DNA of 64,000 bases from Raoultibacter phocaeensis (GCF_901411515.1 NZ_CABDUX010000002.1:1736001-1800000), one strand, 5' to 3'. Positions 11,127-19,954 are shown, numbered from the stretch's first letter. Translations and numbers: made by a program. The notes: a model not told the origin generated them from the sequence alone.

Positions 11127-11648
11127 CTACGCCATCGCGCGCGTCGAACCCCCGTAGATCGCCAGCGATACGCCGCGCATGATCACGAACACCGCCATAT
11201 AGATGACGAAGCTCGCAGGGAACACGAAGAACAGCACGCCGCACAAAGCACCGACGATACCGGAGAACAGCATCCAACCCCAAAGACCCGAACCCGTTTT
11301 CTTAATTCTAAACGATCCCACAATCTCGAACACGCCGAATATGATGAAAAAGAGTCCGATGACCCAGGGGATGACGGCCGCAAGCGCAAGCGGATGAAGC
11401 AAGAACATGAGGCCCACGATGATATCGAGGATAGCATAGGCGAGCGCCCAACCCGACATGTTCGCAACCTTCCTGAACCTGATGTAGGAAATAATGTCGA
11501 ATACACCCGATACGAGGAACGCAGCGCCCGCGAACGCCGTCATCGTGATGAGCGTCAATCCCGGCGCGAAGACGAAGAACACCCCGCACAGCACGAGCAA
11601 TATGCCCGCAATAACCAATCCCCAATCGCGCTTTTTCGTCGTCTCCAT
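11127..11648 (-). CDS. DUF308/HdeD-family membrane protein
   Basis: This 173-residue protein starts at the METTKKRDW ATG (11648), with AAGGAG nine bases upstream. The frame stays open 40 codons further but without a ribosome site. It has six hydrophobic segments in three hairpins (WGLVIAGILLVLCGVFFVF, then repeated pairs each ending in a small basic loop). This is the short-repeat pattern of HdeD/DUF308 proteins, which E. coli induces under acid stress. The biochemical role is unknown. It seems to stand alone, upstream of the LuxR gene on the same strand with an 88-base gap. Confidence 0.82.
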   Translation of the reverse strand: METTKKRDWGLVIAGILLVLCGVFFVFAPGLTLITMTAFAGAAFLVSGVFDIISYIRFRKVANMSGWALAYAILDIIVGLMFLLHPLALAAVIPWVIGLFFIIFGVFEIVGSFRIKKTGSGLWGWMLFSGIVGALCGVLFFVFPASFVIYMAVFVIMRGVSLAIYGGSTRAMA

Positions 11649-12355
11649 AACCCAAGCTCCTTCGTTTCCTGTGTGGCCGCCCAAAGCAAGCGCCCGATCT
11701 GCCTTTGAATGGGACAATTGTACTGCGGCGGGACGCTCGTCTGCGGAAAAGCGGGTTTCGTGAAACAACGGTTACGTTTGCGCTACCACCGTGAAAACGA
11801 TGACGAAATTGCTCGCGAACGATGCGGCTCCCAACAGGGGACACCCGTGCTCGAAGCACAGCATGACTCACCGTGGCGGCACCTGCGCTCGAATCACGGC
11901 ACGACCCGCGGTAACGAAACCTGCGGTCAAACCACGGCACGACTCACGGTAACGGAACCTGCGCTCGAACCGAACCGAAGGTTTTGTCGGAAAACGGCCT
12001 CGAAATGGCTGCGAACCCTCGCTTTGCGACGTGCGAACACGCCCAAACGACCTTCTTAGGACACAAAAGTTACCTCAAGAAAACCTCCACCTGGCGCTTC
12101 GCTGGAAGGCAATGGATTGAATAACCTCAAGAACCTCGCAGCATTTCGCAAAGCGGGCCTTCGCAACCACTTCGAGGCCGTTTTCGCGCAGAAAAGCATT
12201 ATCAATAAAGCGTTCGGCACCATGTCGGTTCACAGCAAACAGCGGACGCAACCCGCACAACCGTCGCGATTAACCCCGCGTCCGTTGCTGGCTCAACGAG
12301 AAACGTGGGCCCTTGCCTCCCCATCGAGCTGTCGTGGCGCCAACCGATTGCTGGC
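11649..12355. other. Long intergenic region with repeats, no supported gene
   Basis: About 700 bases lie between the DUF308 gene and nnrD. The region holds a 38-bp tandem repeat (11866-11975) and the first copy of a 36-bp direct repeat (12285-12320) shared with the nnrD tail. The open frames on either strand are Arg-rich, lack ribosome sites and show no family signature. Confidence 0.6.
11866..11975. repeat. 38-bp tandem repeat, almost three units
   Basis: The units begin at 11866, 11904 and 11942. Each reads roughly ACTCACGGTAACG then AACCTGCGCTCGAA then CACGGCACG. The third is truncated near 11975. Only a few positions differ between units. The unit length is not a multiple of three and the region is non-coding. 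Confidence 0.75.
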
Positions 12356-12383
12356 TCAGCGAGAAACGTGCGCCTTTGCCTCT
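12285..12383. repeat. 36-bp direct repeat spanning the nnrD 3' end
   Basis: The copies lie at 12285-12320 and 12348-12383 (32 of 36 bases match). They are 63 bp apart, start TTGCTGGCTCA and run through ACGTG to TTGCCTC. Copy 2 contains the last codons and stop of nnrD. Copy 1 encodes the same C-terminal residues and a TGA in the same frame downstream, so the gene's tail has been duplicated. Confidence 0.7.
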
Positions 12384-13249
12384 GTTGCAACCATATCCTT
12401 GATCGCATGGGGCAGATAATCGATGACGTCTTCGGCAATAACGCAGATCGCCGTAAGCTCGTCGGCGGCGATGCGTGCGGCGCGAGCATGGAGCGTCGCG
12501 GCGAGCAGGCAAGCGTCTACCGGGTCGAGCCCCTGGGCCAGAAGCGATCCGATCATGCCCGCGAGCACATCGCCCGTTCCCGCCTTAGCGAGCGCCGATG
12601 TGCCCTCGTCCATGCACACCTCCTTCTCGCCGTCTGAAATCCAGGTGACCGGCCCCTTCAGCGCAACGGTTACGCCGTACGCGAGGGCAAGCGCATTGGC
12701 AAGCGCAGGCGCGTCATCGGTTGGAAGCCCGAGCGGCTTGGCCAGACGCGCCGCTTCGCCTCCGTGGGGCGTGATGACCGTCGGCCTTTTGGCGGCGAGC
12801 CGTTTTGCACATCGTTTGCGGCCCTCATCGGTCGCGAGCGCCGTAAGCGCTCCCCCGTCGACGAGCACGGGCGCATCGGCGGTTTCGAGCGTATGGAACA
12901 AGAGGCATTGCGATCGCTCGTCATCGGGATCGAAACCCGGACCCACCACGCATGCGCTCGGATGATGCGCCGATGATACGAGCGGTTCGCGCGAAAGCCA
13001 TGCTTCGTCATCCGTGACTACGAGCGAGGGGCGCAACGCACGCGCGAGCGGAGCCGCCGAAGGATCGGTGGCAACCTCGGTGTAGCCTGCACCCATGCAC
13101 TGCCCCGCCATACTCGCAAGGCACGCGGCTCCGGGATAGGTTGCACTGCCCGCCACGAGCACGAGATGCCCGCGCGAGTACTTGTTCGCATCGCGCTTCG
13201 GAAACGGCAAGAGCCCGCGAAGCGTTTCGTTATCGTATGCGGCAGTCAT
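12356..13249 (-). CDS. nnrD: ADP-dependent NAD(P)H-hydrate dehydratase NnrD
   Basis: This 297-residue enzyme of the YjeF C-terminal/ribokinase-like fold repairs the S form of hydrated NAD(P)H using ADP. Visible motifs are the N-terminal KYSRGHLVLVAGS (about 23-35), the substrate segment PGAACLAS, the nucleotide site HGGEAARL, and the catalytic AKAGTGDVLAGMIGSLL (about 220-236, with the conserved GTGD). The N-terminal epimerase domain (NnrE) of fused homologues is absent. The ATG at 13249 lies inside the acpS 3' end, a 20-base overlap that suggests translational coupling. The C-terminal tail sequence is duplicated just downstream. Confidence 0.93.
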   Translation of the reverse strand: MTAAYDNETLRGLLPFPKRDANKYSRGHLVLVAGSATYPGAACLASMAGQCMGAGYTEVATDPSAAPLARALRPSLVVTDDEAWLSREPLVSSAHHPSACVVGPGFDPDDERSQCLLFHTLETADAPVLVDGGALTALATDEGRKRCAKRLAAKRPTVITPHGGEAARLAKPLGLPTDDAPALANALALAYGVTVALKGPVTWISDGEKEVCMDEGTSALAKAGTGDVLAGMIGSLLAQGLDPVDACLLAATLHARAARIAADELTAICVIAEDVIDYLPHAIKDMVATEAKAHVSR

Positions 13250-13844
13250 CGTCGGGAGCTTCCGTTTTGCCGGCTGGACCTTCCGCCGCTTGAGGCTTTA
13301 CATCCATTTCGTCGAGCAGGGCGCGGGCTTCTTTGAACTGCTTTGCCAGCTCCTCCATCGGATCGATGCGCTTTTCGGCAGCCTTCACCGAATCAGCGGT
13401 GATCGCCATGGCGCAGGCCACGGCTTCGGTATGGGTGTAGGAGAGCGAAAGCGGCAGTTCGACCACGCCCATTTCGGCAGCGACCTCTTTGGCGCGCCTG
13501 TGCAGCACTACCGTCGGCTTGCCCTTCGCGTTGCGCACGACCTCGACGTCACGCACTCCGATACCTTCGGAAAATCCGGTGCCGAGCGCCTTGAGCACCG
13601 CCTCCTTGGCCGCAAAACGCGTTGCGTAATGAATTTCGGGCATGCCCTTGGAATCGCAGTAGGCCTGCTCGTCTTCAGAAAACACTTTCTTCCTGAAACT
13701 CGGGGTTCGGGCAATGATGGCCCGCATGCGCTCGATCTCAACGATATCGACGCCGAGACCCACCTCTTCAAGGGTGCGCATGCGGCGCTCCTCGGTGGCT
13801 TCGCCCTGCGAGCCCGGTGTCGTTTGCTCTTGGGTTTCGGTCAT
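13230..13844 (-). CDS. acpS: Holo-[acyl-carrier-protein] synthase AcpS with C-terminal extension
   Basis: AcpS transfers 4'-phosphopantetheine from CoA to apo-ACP. The signature GVDIVEIERM carries the Mg-binding Asp, and RFAAKEAVLKALG the catalytic Glu/Lys; LSYTHTEAVACAMA closes the core. With ATG 13844 the protein has 204 residues. A second ATG at 13781 has a stronger GAGGAG site and gives 183 residues, closer to the normal N terminus. Either way a charged tail of about 55 residues (EKRIDPMEELAKQFKEARAL onward) follows the usual 120-130-residue enzyme, and its function is unknown. It begins 8 bases after glmS and overlaps nnrD by 20 bases. The three genes form an operon. Confidence 0.92.
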   Translation of the reverse strand: MTETQEQTTPGSQGEATEERRMRTLEEVGLGVDIVEIERMRAIIARTPSFRKKVFSEDEQAYCDSKGMPEIHYATRFAAKEAVLKALGTGFSEGIGVRDVEVVRNAKGKPTVVLHRRAKEVAAEMGVVELPLSLSYTHTEAVACAMAITADSVKAAEKRIDPMEELAKQFKEARALLDEMDVKPQAAEGPAGKTEAPDDDCRIR

Positions 13845-13852
13845 GCGCTTCC

Positions 13853-15676
13853 CTATTCGACCGTTACGGATTTTGCGAGGTTGCGCGGCTGATCGACGTC
13901 GCAGCCGCGGGCCACCGCAATGGAACGGGCGAACAGCTGCAACGGCACGCTCGCCGTGATCGGCGAGAAGCAATCGCGCACCTTGGGGATGTAGATGACG
14001 TAGTCGGCGTAGTTCTTGATATCGGCATCGCCCTCGGTTGCAACGGCTACGATCATCGCACCGCGCGCACGACTCTCCTGCAGGTTCGAGAGCGTCTTTT
14101 CATATGTGGGGCTCTGCGTAGCTACGGCAACCACCGGGAAACCGTCATCGATAAGCGCGATCGGGCCGTGCTTCATCTCGCCCGCAGGATACGATTCGGC
14201 ATGCAGGTAGCTGATCTCCTTGAGCTTCAAGGCGCCCTCGGCGCAGATAGCAGCACCGAACCCGCGACCGATGAACAGCGACGAGCACGCATCCTTGCAC
14301 GCAAGCGCCGCTTCATCGATGGCGGAGGTGTCCGACAAGATGATCTCGATCTGCTCAGCGGTGTCGGCGAGCTCCTTGAACAGAAGTTTCACCTGGCTCG
14401 TTGTGAGCTTGCCCTTGGCCTGCGCAAGCAGCATAGCCAGAAGCGTCAGGCTCACCACCTGGCCGAGGAACGACTTCGTGGAAGCCACGGCGATTTCCTT
14501 GTTCGCCTTCGTGTAGATTACGCCGTCGCTCTCGCGGGCGACGGGGCTTCCCACGACGTTCGTGATGCCGAACACCTTCGCACCCCGCACGCGCGCATCG
14601 CGAATGGCAGCGAGGGTATCGGCCGTCTCTCCCGATTGGGATACGGCGACTACGAGCGTGGTAGGCGTGATGATGGGGTTGCGGTAGCGGAATTCGCTTG
14701 CAACCTCGACCTCGGTGGGAATGCGCGCCCAGCCCTCGATGAGCTGTTTGGCAACGAGCCCCGCATGGTAGCTCGTCCCGCAGGCGATCACGTAGATGCG
14801 GTCGATCAGATTGAGCTCGTCGTGGCTCAAATCGAGCTCGTCGATCGTAAGCGCGCCGCCCGTCAGACGCCCGGCGAGCGTATCGCGCACAACGCGGGGC
14901 TGCTCGTGGATCTCCTTCATCATGAAATCGGGGTAGCCGCCCTTCTCGGCGAGATCGACGTCCCAATCGATATGGGTTATTTCCGGCTCGAAACGCTCGC
15001 CGGGCTCTTTAAAGTATTCGATGGAATCGGGCGTGAGCTTGGCGAACTGATGGTCGCCGAGGATGACGACGTCGCGCGTCGCATCGATGAGCGCGATGAT
15101 GTCGGAGGCAACGTAGGAGCCGCTCTTCCCCCTGCCGATGACGATCGGCGAATCCTTGCGCGTGGCCACGATCGTGCCCGGCTCGTCTGCGGCGACGGCA
15201 GCAAGGCCGTACGCGCCGATCACCCGCTGAGCAGCGGCGTGGACGGCATGGAGCAGATCGCCTTCGTAGGAATCCTCGATCAGATGCGCAAGCACTTCGG
15301 TGTCGGTATCGCTCGTGAACACGTGGCCTTGGGCTATGAGCGATTCACGCAGTTCGGCGAAGTTCTCGATGATGCCGTTGTGAACGACCGCGATGCGCCC
15401 GTCGCAGGAGGTGTGCGGATGGGCGTTTTCCTCGCTCGGGCGGCCGTGCGTGGCCCAACGGGTGTGTCCGATGCCGCAGGTGCCCGGCATATCCCTTTCG
15501 GCAACCTTCTCGGCAAGCCCCTCGACCTTGCCCACGCAATGCACGACGTCGAGTCCGTTCTCGCTCTCGACCGCGATGCCGGCCGAATCGTAGCCGCGGT
15601 ATTCGAGGCGCTTCAAGCCCTCGATGAGGATATCCTTGACGGGCTCGGTACCCGTATAGCCGACAATTCCGCACAT
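13853..15676 (-). CDS. glmS: Glutamine-fructose-6-phosphate aminotransferase (isomerizing) GlmS
   Basis: GlmS makes glucosamine-6-phosphate from fructose-6-phosphate and glutamine, the entry to UDP-GlcNAc and peptidoglycan. The 607-residue length is normal. MCGIVGYTG supplies the N-terminal nucleophile Cys1 after Met removal. The glutaminase domain has the RLEYRGYDSAG and GHTRWATHG motifs. Two SIS sugar-isomerase domains follow (CGTSYHAG, SQSGETADT, GRGFG, ESYPAGEMKHGP), and the terminus DQPRNLAKSVTVE is canonical. AAGGAG lies eight bases before the start. It is the first gene of glmS-acpS-nnrD. I see no glmS ribozyme upstream. Confidence 0.97.
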   Translation of the reverse strand: MCGIVGYTGTEPVKDILIEGLKRLEYRGYDSAGIAVESENGLDVVHCVGKVEGLAEKVAERDMPGTCGIGHTRWATHGRPSEENAHPHTSCDGRIAVVHNGIIENFAELRESLIAQGHVFTSDTDTEVLAHLIEDSYEGDLLHAVHAAAQRVIGAYGLAAVAADEPGTIVATRKDSPIVIGRGKSGSYVASDIIALIDATRDVVILGDHQFAKLTPDSIEYFKEPGERFEPEITHIDWDVDLAEKGGYPDFMMKEIHEQPRVVRDTLAGRLTGGALTIDELDLSHDELNLIDRIYVIACGTSYHAGLVAKQLIEGWARIPTEVEVASEFRYRNPIITPTTLVVAVSQSGETADTLAAIRDARVRGAKVFGITNVVGSPVARESDGVIYTKANKEIAVASTKSFLGQVVSLTLLAMLLAQAKGKLTTSQVKLLFKELADTAEQIEIILSDTSAIDEAALACKDACSSLFIGRGFGAAICAEGALKLKEISYLHAESYPAGEMKHGPIALIDDGFPVVAVATQSPTYEKTLSNLQESRARGAMIVAVATEGDADIKNYADYVIYIPKVRDCFSPITASVPLQLFARSIAVARGCDVDQPRNLAKSVTVE

Positions 15677-15831
15677 AGGCTGACTCCTTCGTCCATTTCG
15701 CAGACGCTTGCTGCCTGAGCAGGGCTCGAAGCGCCCGATTCAATGCCGAGTATTGTAGCGCAGCGCCGCATGAAAAAAAGATGCCCCGCTCAATCAACAA
15801 AACCGCGTTAACGCCCCGTTGACGAGAGCAC

Positions 15832-15871
15832 GGAACACAAAGGGACACAAAGGGACGGTCCTTTTGTGTCC
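15832..15871. repeat. REP-like hairpin, left of the transposase
   Basis: The imperfect palindrome GGACACAAAGGGAC / GGTCCTTTTGTGTCC (15843-15871) is preceded by a partial direct copy (GGAACACAAAG, 15832-15842). Related hairpins lie on the other side of the transposase at 16689-16719 and 16742-16772. Such ACACA(A/G)-containing hairpins are typical substrates of REP-associated tyrosine transposases. Confidence 0.65.
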
Positions 15872-15889
15872 TCCCTCCGCTTCGAAAGT

Positions 15890-16657
15890 CTATCGCGTTC
15901 TCACCACGCCAAAAGATACCCCCGTAAGCCGTACTATCTGACGAATTGACGCACCTTCCGCCTTGAGCAGGCGAATAGCATCGTCACGTTTCTCTTCCGG
16001 AAGCAATTGAATTTCTGTAGCGGTGTCGACTCCGCAAGAACGCTTAAGCATCTCCTTGCATGTTCGGTCGGAAGGGCGCTTTATCCCCTCGTCATCCAGG
16101 TGAGCCGTCTCATCGCTTACTTTTACGAATTCCTTAAGCAGCGCCGGCTGTTCCGCCTCGTTTGACGAGAGCATGGAAAGAATCCTCGCAGTATCGGTCA
16201 AATACGGACCATCGCCCGTCCGCATGTAGTCTCCGTAGCTGCTCCACCGATAGCACCCCAACTCCTTTTCCAATCCCGCCTTTTGAGGGTTTTGGAGGAT
16301 GTAGCGCAAAACGCTCAGCAACTGGCGATCGTCGTTGACCGGTTCGCTTTTGTACCTGTCCTGAAACAGGTGCCCGCTCCGCTCGTATTTCTTGTTGAAA
16401 TAGATGGCGTATCGGGTTGCTATCCGCCTCATGACGGTACTGAGCGGCTCTTGCTCGACTACGATAAGCAGGTGAACATGGTTGCCCAGAAGGGCGTACC
16501 CCAGCAGGTAAAATCCGCTGGTCGTTTTACAAGCACGCAAGATCTGAAGAAACTGCTCGTAATCGGCATCCTCTTCGAAGATCGTTTGCCGATTGACCCC
16601 ACGCAGCATTACGTGGTAGCAGCCTGCACTGCTTTGTTGTCGAGCTGTTCTCGTCAT
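15890..16657 (-). CDS. REP-associated tyrosine transposase (RAYT, Y1/TnpA-like)
   Basis: 255 residues. The N-terminal half has the Y1 HUH-nuclease pattern: YHVMLRGVNRQTIF at the start, the HUH motif NHVHLLI (about residues 58-64), RSGHLFQDRYKSEPV, then RYILQNPQKAGL near the catalytic tyrosine, and YRWSSYGDYM. The C-terminal part (about 165-255) ends in a helix-turn-helix-like segment (ASIRQIVRLTGVSFGVVRTR). RAYTs are domesticated single-strand nucleases that act on REP hairpins. Hairpins of that type flank this gene on both sides. There is no clear ribosome site. It is a single-copy gene here, without insertion-sequence ends. Confidence 0.9.
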   Translation of the reverse strand: MTRTARQQSSAGCYHVMLRGVNRQTIFEEDADYEQFLQILRACKTTSGFYLLGYALLGNHVHLLIVVEQEPLSTVMRRIATRYAIYFNKKYERSGHLFQDRYKSEPVNDDRQLLSVLRYILQNPQKAGLEKELGCYRWSSYGDYMRTGDGPYLTDTARILSMLSSNEAEQPALLKEFVKVSDETAHLDDEGIKRPSDRTCKEMLKRSCGVDTATEIQLLPEEKRDDAIRLLKAEGASIRQIVRLTGVSFGVVRTR

Positions 16658-16688
16658 GGGAAGAAGATAGCAGGCGCATTTCCGATTT

Positions 16689-16792
16689 GCAACACAAAAG
16701 AACCGCGCCTTTGTGCTGCCCCCTTCGCGCTGCCTTGATTTGCAACACAGAAGAACCGTCCCTCTGTGTTCCCTCTGTGTTCTCTGTGTTCC
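16689..16792. repeat. Two REP-like hairpins, right of the transposase
   Basis: GCAACACAAAAGAACC / CGCCTTTGTGCTGC (16689-16719) and GCAACACAGAAGAACC / GTCCCTCTGTGTTCC (16742-16772) are two versions of one hairpin. A short CTCTGTGTT tandem run follows to 16792. They mirror the hairpin at 15843-15871 across the RAYT gene. Confidence 0.65.
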
Positions 16793-16794
16793 TC

Positions 16795-17424
16795 TCAGGC
16801 GTTTTGCACGTTGGCGTGGCGGACGAAGTCGATGATGTTGGCGATGAATGTCTCTTTGCTTACCGCCGCTTTCTCATCGATGTAGTAGAGCGAAGTCGTG
16901 AGCACCATCCCCACGAGCGCGACCGCCTCGAAATCGACATCTATCTTTGGCCGGATCAAACCCTCGTCCTTCGCCCGCTGCAGCTGAGCGCGGATGAGGC
17001 CGAGCAGCCGTTCCTCGTTCTCGCGCATGCCGCTCGACCAGACGCGGCCCTCGCGCCAGAGCTCGGACACGAAGAAGCGCCCGAATTCCTTGTTCTCGAA
17101 TATCTTCACGGCGAAGCGCTCGATCATGCCGACGAGCGCCGCAGGACCGTTTTCCGCATGCGCCGCTATCTCGACGAATTCGTCGGCAAGTTCGCCGATA
17201 CCGTCATCGAGTATGCTCTCGGCGATCTCGGCCTTGCTTTTGAAATGGTAGTACGCAAGCCCCTTCGACACACCTGCTTCCTCGACGATCTCGTCGACGG
17301 TAGCGCCGGTGTAGCCCTTGCGACCGATCACTTTCACCGCTGCGTCGAGCAGCAAGGCGCGCGTCGCCCGCGCCTTGCTGCCCTTTTCGCCCTGGGCTGA
17401 AGCGGATGCTTTTCTTAGAGCCAT
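16795..17424 (-). CDS. TetR-family transcriptional regulator
   Basis: 209 residues. The N-terminal helix-turn-helix is typical of TetR (ATRALLLDAAVKVIGRKGYTGATVDEIVEEAGVSKGLAYYHFKSKAEI, about residues 19-65). The C-terminal two thirds are the helical ligand and dimer domain. It is the last gene of a probable operon with the ABC ATPase (19955) and YhgE/Pip protein (17451), 26 bases after the latter. A perfect 14-bp palindrome at the operon promoter (20619-20632) is its likely operator, giving autoregulation. The inducer is unknown; such regulators often answer to drugs or membrane-active compounds. Confidence 0.9.
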   Translation of the reverse strand: MALRKASASAQGEKGSKARATRALLLDAAVKVIGRKGYTGATVDEIVEEAGVSKGLAYYHFKSKAEIAESILDDGIGELADEFVEIAAHAENGPAALVGMIERFAVKIFENKEFGRFFVSELWREGRVWSSGMRENEERLLGLIRAQLQRAKDEGLIRPKIDVDFEAVALVGMVLTTSLYYIDEKAAVSKETFIANIIDFVRHANVQNA

Positions 17425-17450
17425 GATCCGTCCTAACTGATGGTGCGCAC

Positions 17451-19952
17451 CTATCCGAGCTGGAGAACCGGATGTAGATCATCCATGCGTACGGTGCGCT
17501 TCCGATATGCTACCACGCTCGTGAGCGCAAAGCACACGGCGCCGATGGCGAAGAGCACGAAGCAGTCGAAGGCGACAACCGAATAGTCGAGTCCGGTCAT
17601 GATCTGCCGCATGGCTTCGACCACGTAGGTCATGGGCATGAACGGGTTGATGGCCTGGAAGAACGGGGGCGTCGTCTGTATGGGGAACGTACCCGCGCAC
17701 GCCGTCAGCTGCAGCATAAGCAGGATGATGGCGACGAACTTGCCGGGGAACCCGAACGCGGCCATGAGAAACTGCATGATCGCGGCGAACACGATCGCGG
17801 TCAAGTAGCCCATCGCATAGAACGCGGGAACGTTGTCGATCTGCAGCTGCAACCCGAACTGGAGCACGACCATAAGAAGCGTCGCCTGGATGAGAGCGAA
17901 TATCGCCATCGGCATGAAGTTCGCGAATGCCACCATGACGGGGTTGCCACCCGAAAGGATGAGGCGCGAATTGAGCGGTTTGAACACGAACCCGGCAACC
18001 AGACCGCCGACCCAGAGGCCGAGCGCCATGAAGTACGGGGCGAACCCCGTGCCGTAGTTCTTCACGGTCGTGTAGTACTCGTTCGCCAACTCGACGGGAT
18101 CCGCCATCGCATCGGCCTTAGCGCTGATGTTCGTCGCCTGCTCGGCTGCGGTCTTCGCGCCTTCGGCAAGCTTCTCGGAAAGCTCGCCTGAACCGTCTAC
18201 CGCATCGGACAAACCGTCGGTCAGCGTAGAAGAGCCTTCTTCGAGCTGCGAGGCGCCGTCGGCTATCTGGGCCGATCCGTCCTTGGCAGTGCCCGCACCA
18301 GCCGAAAGCTGCGAGGCGCCCGCGTTGAGCTGGTTGGCCCCAGCAACCGCCAAAGAAGCCCCATCGTTCACCTGATCCGCACCTACGGCAACCTCCGATG
18401 CGCCGGATACGAGCGCGCCCATGTTGCGGTCGACCTCGCCTGCGCCCGCATCGAGCTTGCCGATGCCGTCTACGAGCGACGGAGCAGCGGCCGCAAGCGA
18501 AGCAGTGCCGTCGGTAAGCGCGGTGAGCTCGGGCTGGCTCGCCTCGATCTGGTTGCGCGCGGCAGACAACCCGCTCTTGATGCCGGCGAGTCCGCCTGCA
18601 AGCTGCGAGCCGCTGCCCGTCTGCTGAGCAATGGATTGCGCCGCGGCGATCGCTCCGGGGTTCGCGGGATCGGTGCTCGTCAGCTTCTGCTGCAGCTTGG
18701 CCGTGCCCACGGCTAGGTCGGACGAGGAATCCGTTGAACCCGCAATGCCGTTCAAATACTGCGTCGCTATCGCTGCCTTTTCGGCATCGGTGGAAGCGCT
18801 CGCCATCGCCGTAAGCCCGGCGTTCGCCGCTTCATTAACCTTCCTGATGCCGCCGCCCACCTGCGCGACCCCCGCCGAAGCTTCCTCCAGCCCCGACGCC
18901 AGCGCCGAAGCACCCGAGGACACCTGGGAAAGCCCGCCCGACACGAGGTTCACCCCGCCGATGAGCTCGCTTTGCGATTGCGAGTCGTCGGCGCCGATGG
19001 AGCCCGCAAGCGCATTCATGCTGCCGACGACCTGCTGCACCCCGTCGTTCAGTTGGGTTGTTTGCGCGGGAAGGCCTGCAGTCTGCTGCGCGAGTTCGCG
19101 TGCGCCCGCAGCTACGGCGCTCGTGCCGTCGCCCTTGAGTTTCGATGCCCCCGCAGAAACAGAATCGGCTCCGCTCGCAAGACGCGAGGTTCCCGACGAA
19201 AGTTCGCTTGCACCCGACACGAGCGACTGGGTTCCGTTCTCGAGGGCGCTCGCCCCGTTCGCGAGCGCAACAAGACCGCTGTCGAGCGCGAGCGCTCCGT
19301 CTTTGAGCGTGCCGAGGTTCACCGTAATAGTACGGCTGCCGTCCTGTGCGGTAACGAGGCCGTCTTCAAGCGTGCCGGCACCCTCGGCCGCCGTCTGGAT
19401 ATCCTTGCCCGAATCGGCCACACGGTCGAGCACCGTGGTCCAGTACTCGGTGGCGATAGTGTCGCTCACCCGCGTGCGCACTTCCTTCCATACCGTCTCG
19501 CCGATCTGCGATGCGAGCATGTTCTCGCTCTGATTGTACTGAACCTTGAGCTGCGCGCGACGCGGAGCATCACCGTCCACCGACGCAACGCTCGCAGAGA
19601 AATCAGATGGAATCGTGCACACCATGAAATACGTGCCGTCCTCGAGTCCGCGCTCGGCTTCTTCGGCCGAAACGAAATTCCATTGCAGGCCATCGTCGGT
19701 TTTCTTGAGCTCGTCGACCACGTCGTTTCCGAGCGTGCGGCTCTCCCCTGCGATCACTGCGCCCGCATCTTCGTTCACCACGGCAACGGGCACGGTGTTA
19801 AGACGCGCGTACGGATCCTGAAATGCCGCCAGATACAGGGCTCCGTACAGAAGCGGCATGATGGCGATAGCCGCGATCACCACCCACATCACTTTGGATG
19901 CCGTGACGTTCTTCCATTCGAGCCCCGCAAAGCGCAAGCCTTTGAATGCCAT
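17451..19952 (-). CDS. YhgE/Pip-family membrane protein (ABC-2-type)
   Basis: 833 residues. One N-terminal transmembrane segment (VMWVVIAAIAIMPLLYGALYLA, about 22-43) is followed by the Pip signature PYARLNTVPVAVVNEDAGA. A very long extracytoplasmic region (about 170-640) is built from repeats of the ASxLxxGAxxLxxG type. About six transmembrane segments (640-825) form an ABC-2-like C-terminal domain. Related proteins include the phage-infection protein of lactococci and YhgE. Several work as export systems with an ABC ATPase, consistent with the ATPase gene ending 2 bases before this start. The transported molecule is unknown. Confidence 0.88.
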   Translation of the reverse strand: MAFKGLRFAGLEWKNVTASKVMWVVIAAIAIMPLLYGALYLAAFQDPYARLNTVPVAVVNEDAGAVIAGESRTLGNDVVDELKKTDDGLQWNFVSAEEAERGLEDGTYFMVCTIPSDFSASVASVDGDAPRRAQLKVQYNQSENMLASQIGETVWKEVRTRVSDTIATEYWTTVLDRVADSGKDIQTAAEGAGTLEDGLVTAQDGSRTITVNLGTLKDGALALDSGLVALANGASALENGTQSLVSGASELSSGTSRLASGADSVSAGASKLKGDGTSAVAAGARELAQQTAGLPAQTTQLNDGVQQVVGSMNALAGSIGADDSQSQSELIGGVNLVSGGLSQVSSGASALASGLEEASAGVAQVGGGIRKVNEAANAGLTAMASASTDAEKAAIATQYLNGIAGSTDSSSDLAVGTAKLQQKLTSTDPANPGAIAAAQSIAQQTGSGSQLAGGLAGIKSGLSAARNQIEASQPELTALTDGTASLAAAAPSLVDGIGKLDAGAGEVDRNMGALVSGASEVAVGADQVNDGASLAVAGANQLNAGASQLSAGAGTAKDGSAQIADGASQLEEGSSTLTDGLSDAVDGSGELSEKLAEGAKTAAEQATNISAKADAMADPVELANEYYTTVKNYGTGFAPYFMALGLWVGGLVAGFVFKPLNSRLILSGGNPVMVAFANFMPMAIFALIQATLLMVVLQFGLQLQIDNVPAFYAMGYLTAIVFAAIMQFLMAAFGFPGKFVAIILLMLQLTACAGTFPIQTTPPFFQAINPFMPMTYVVEAMRQIMTGLDYSVVAFDCFVLFAIGAVCFALTSVVAYRKRTVRMDDLHPVLQLG

Positions 19953-19954
19953 GA

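Noticed and set aside
11866-11975. CRISPR array
   Set aside because: The 38-bp units are directly adjacent without unique spacers, and no cas gene is present.
13817-15718. Open plus-strand frame of about 630 codons opposite glmS
   Set aside because: It is fully antisense to glmS, whose motifs and length are canonical.
15677-15830. glmS ribozyme or riboswitch upstream of glmS
   Set aside because: The leader is short, with no recognisable ribozyme core before the AAGGAG site.
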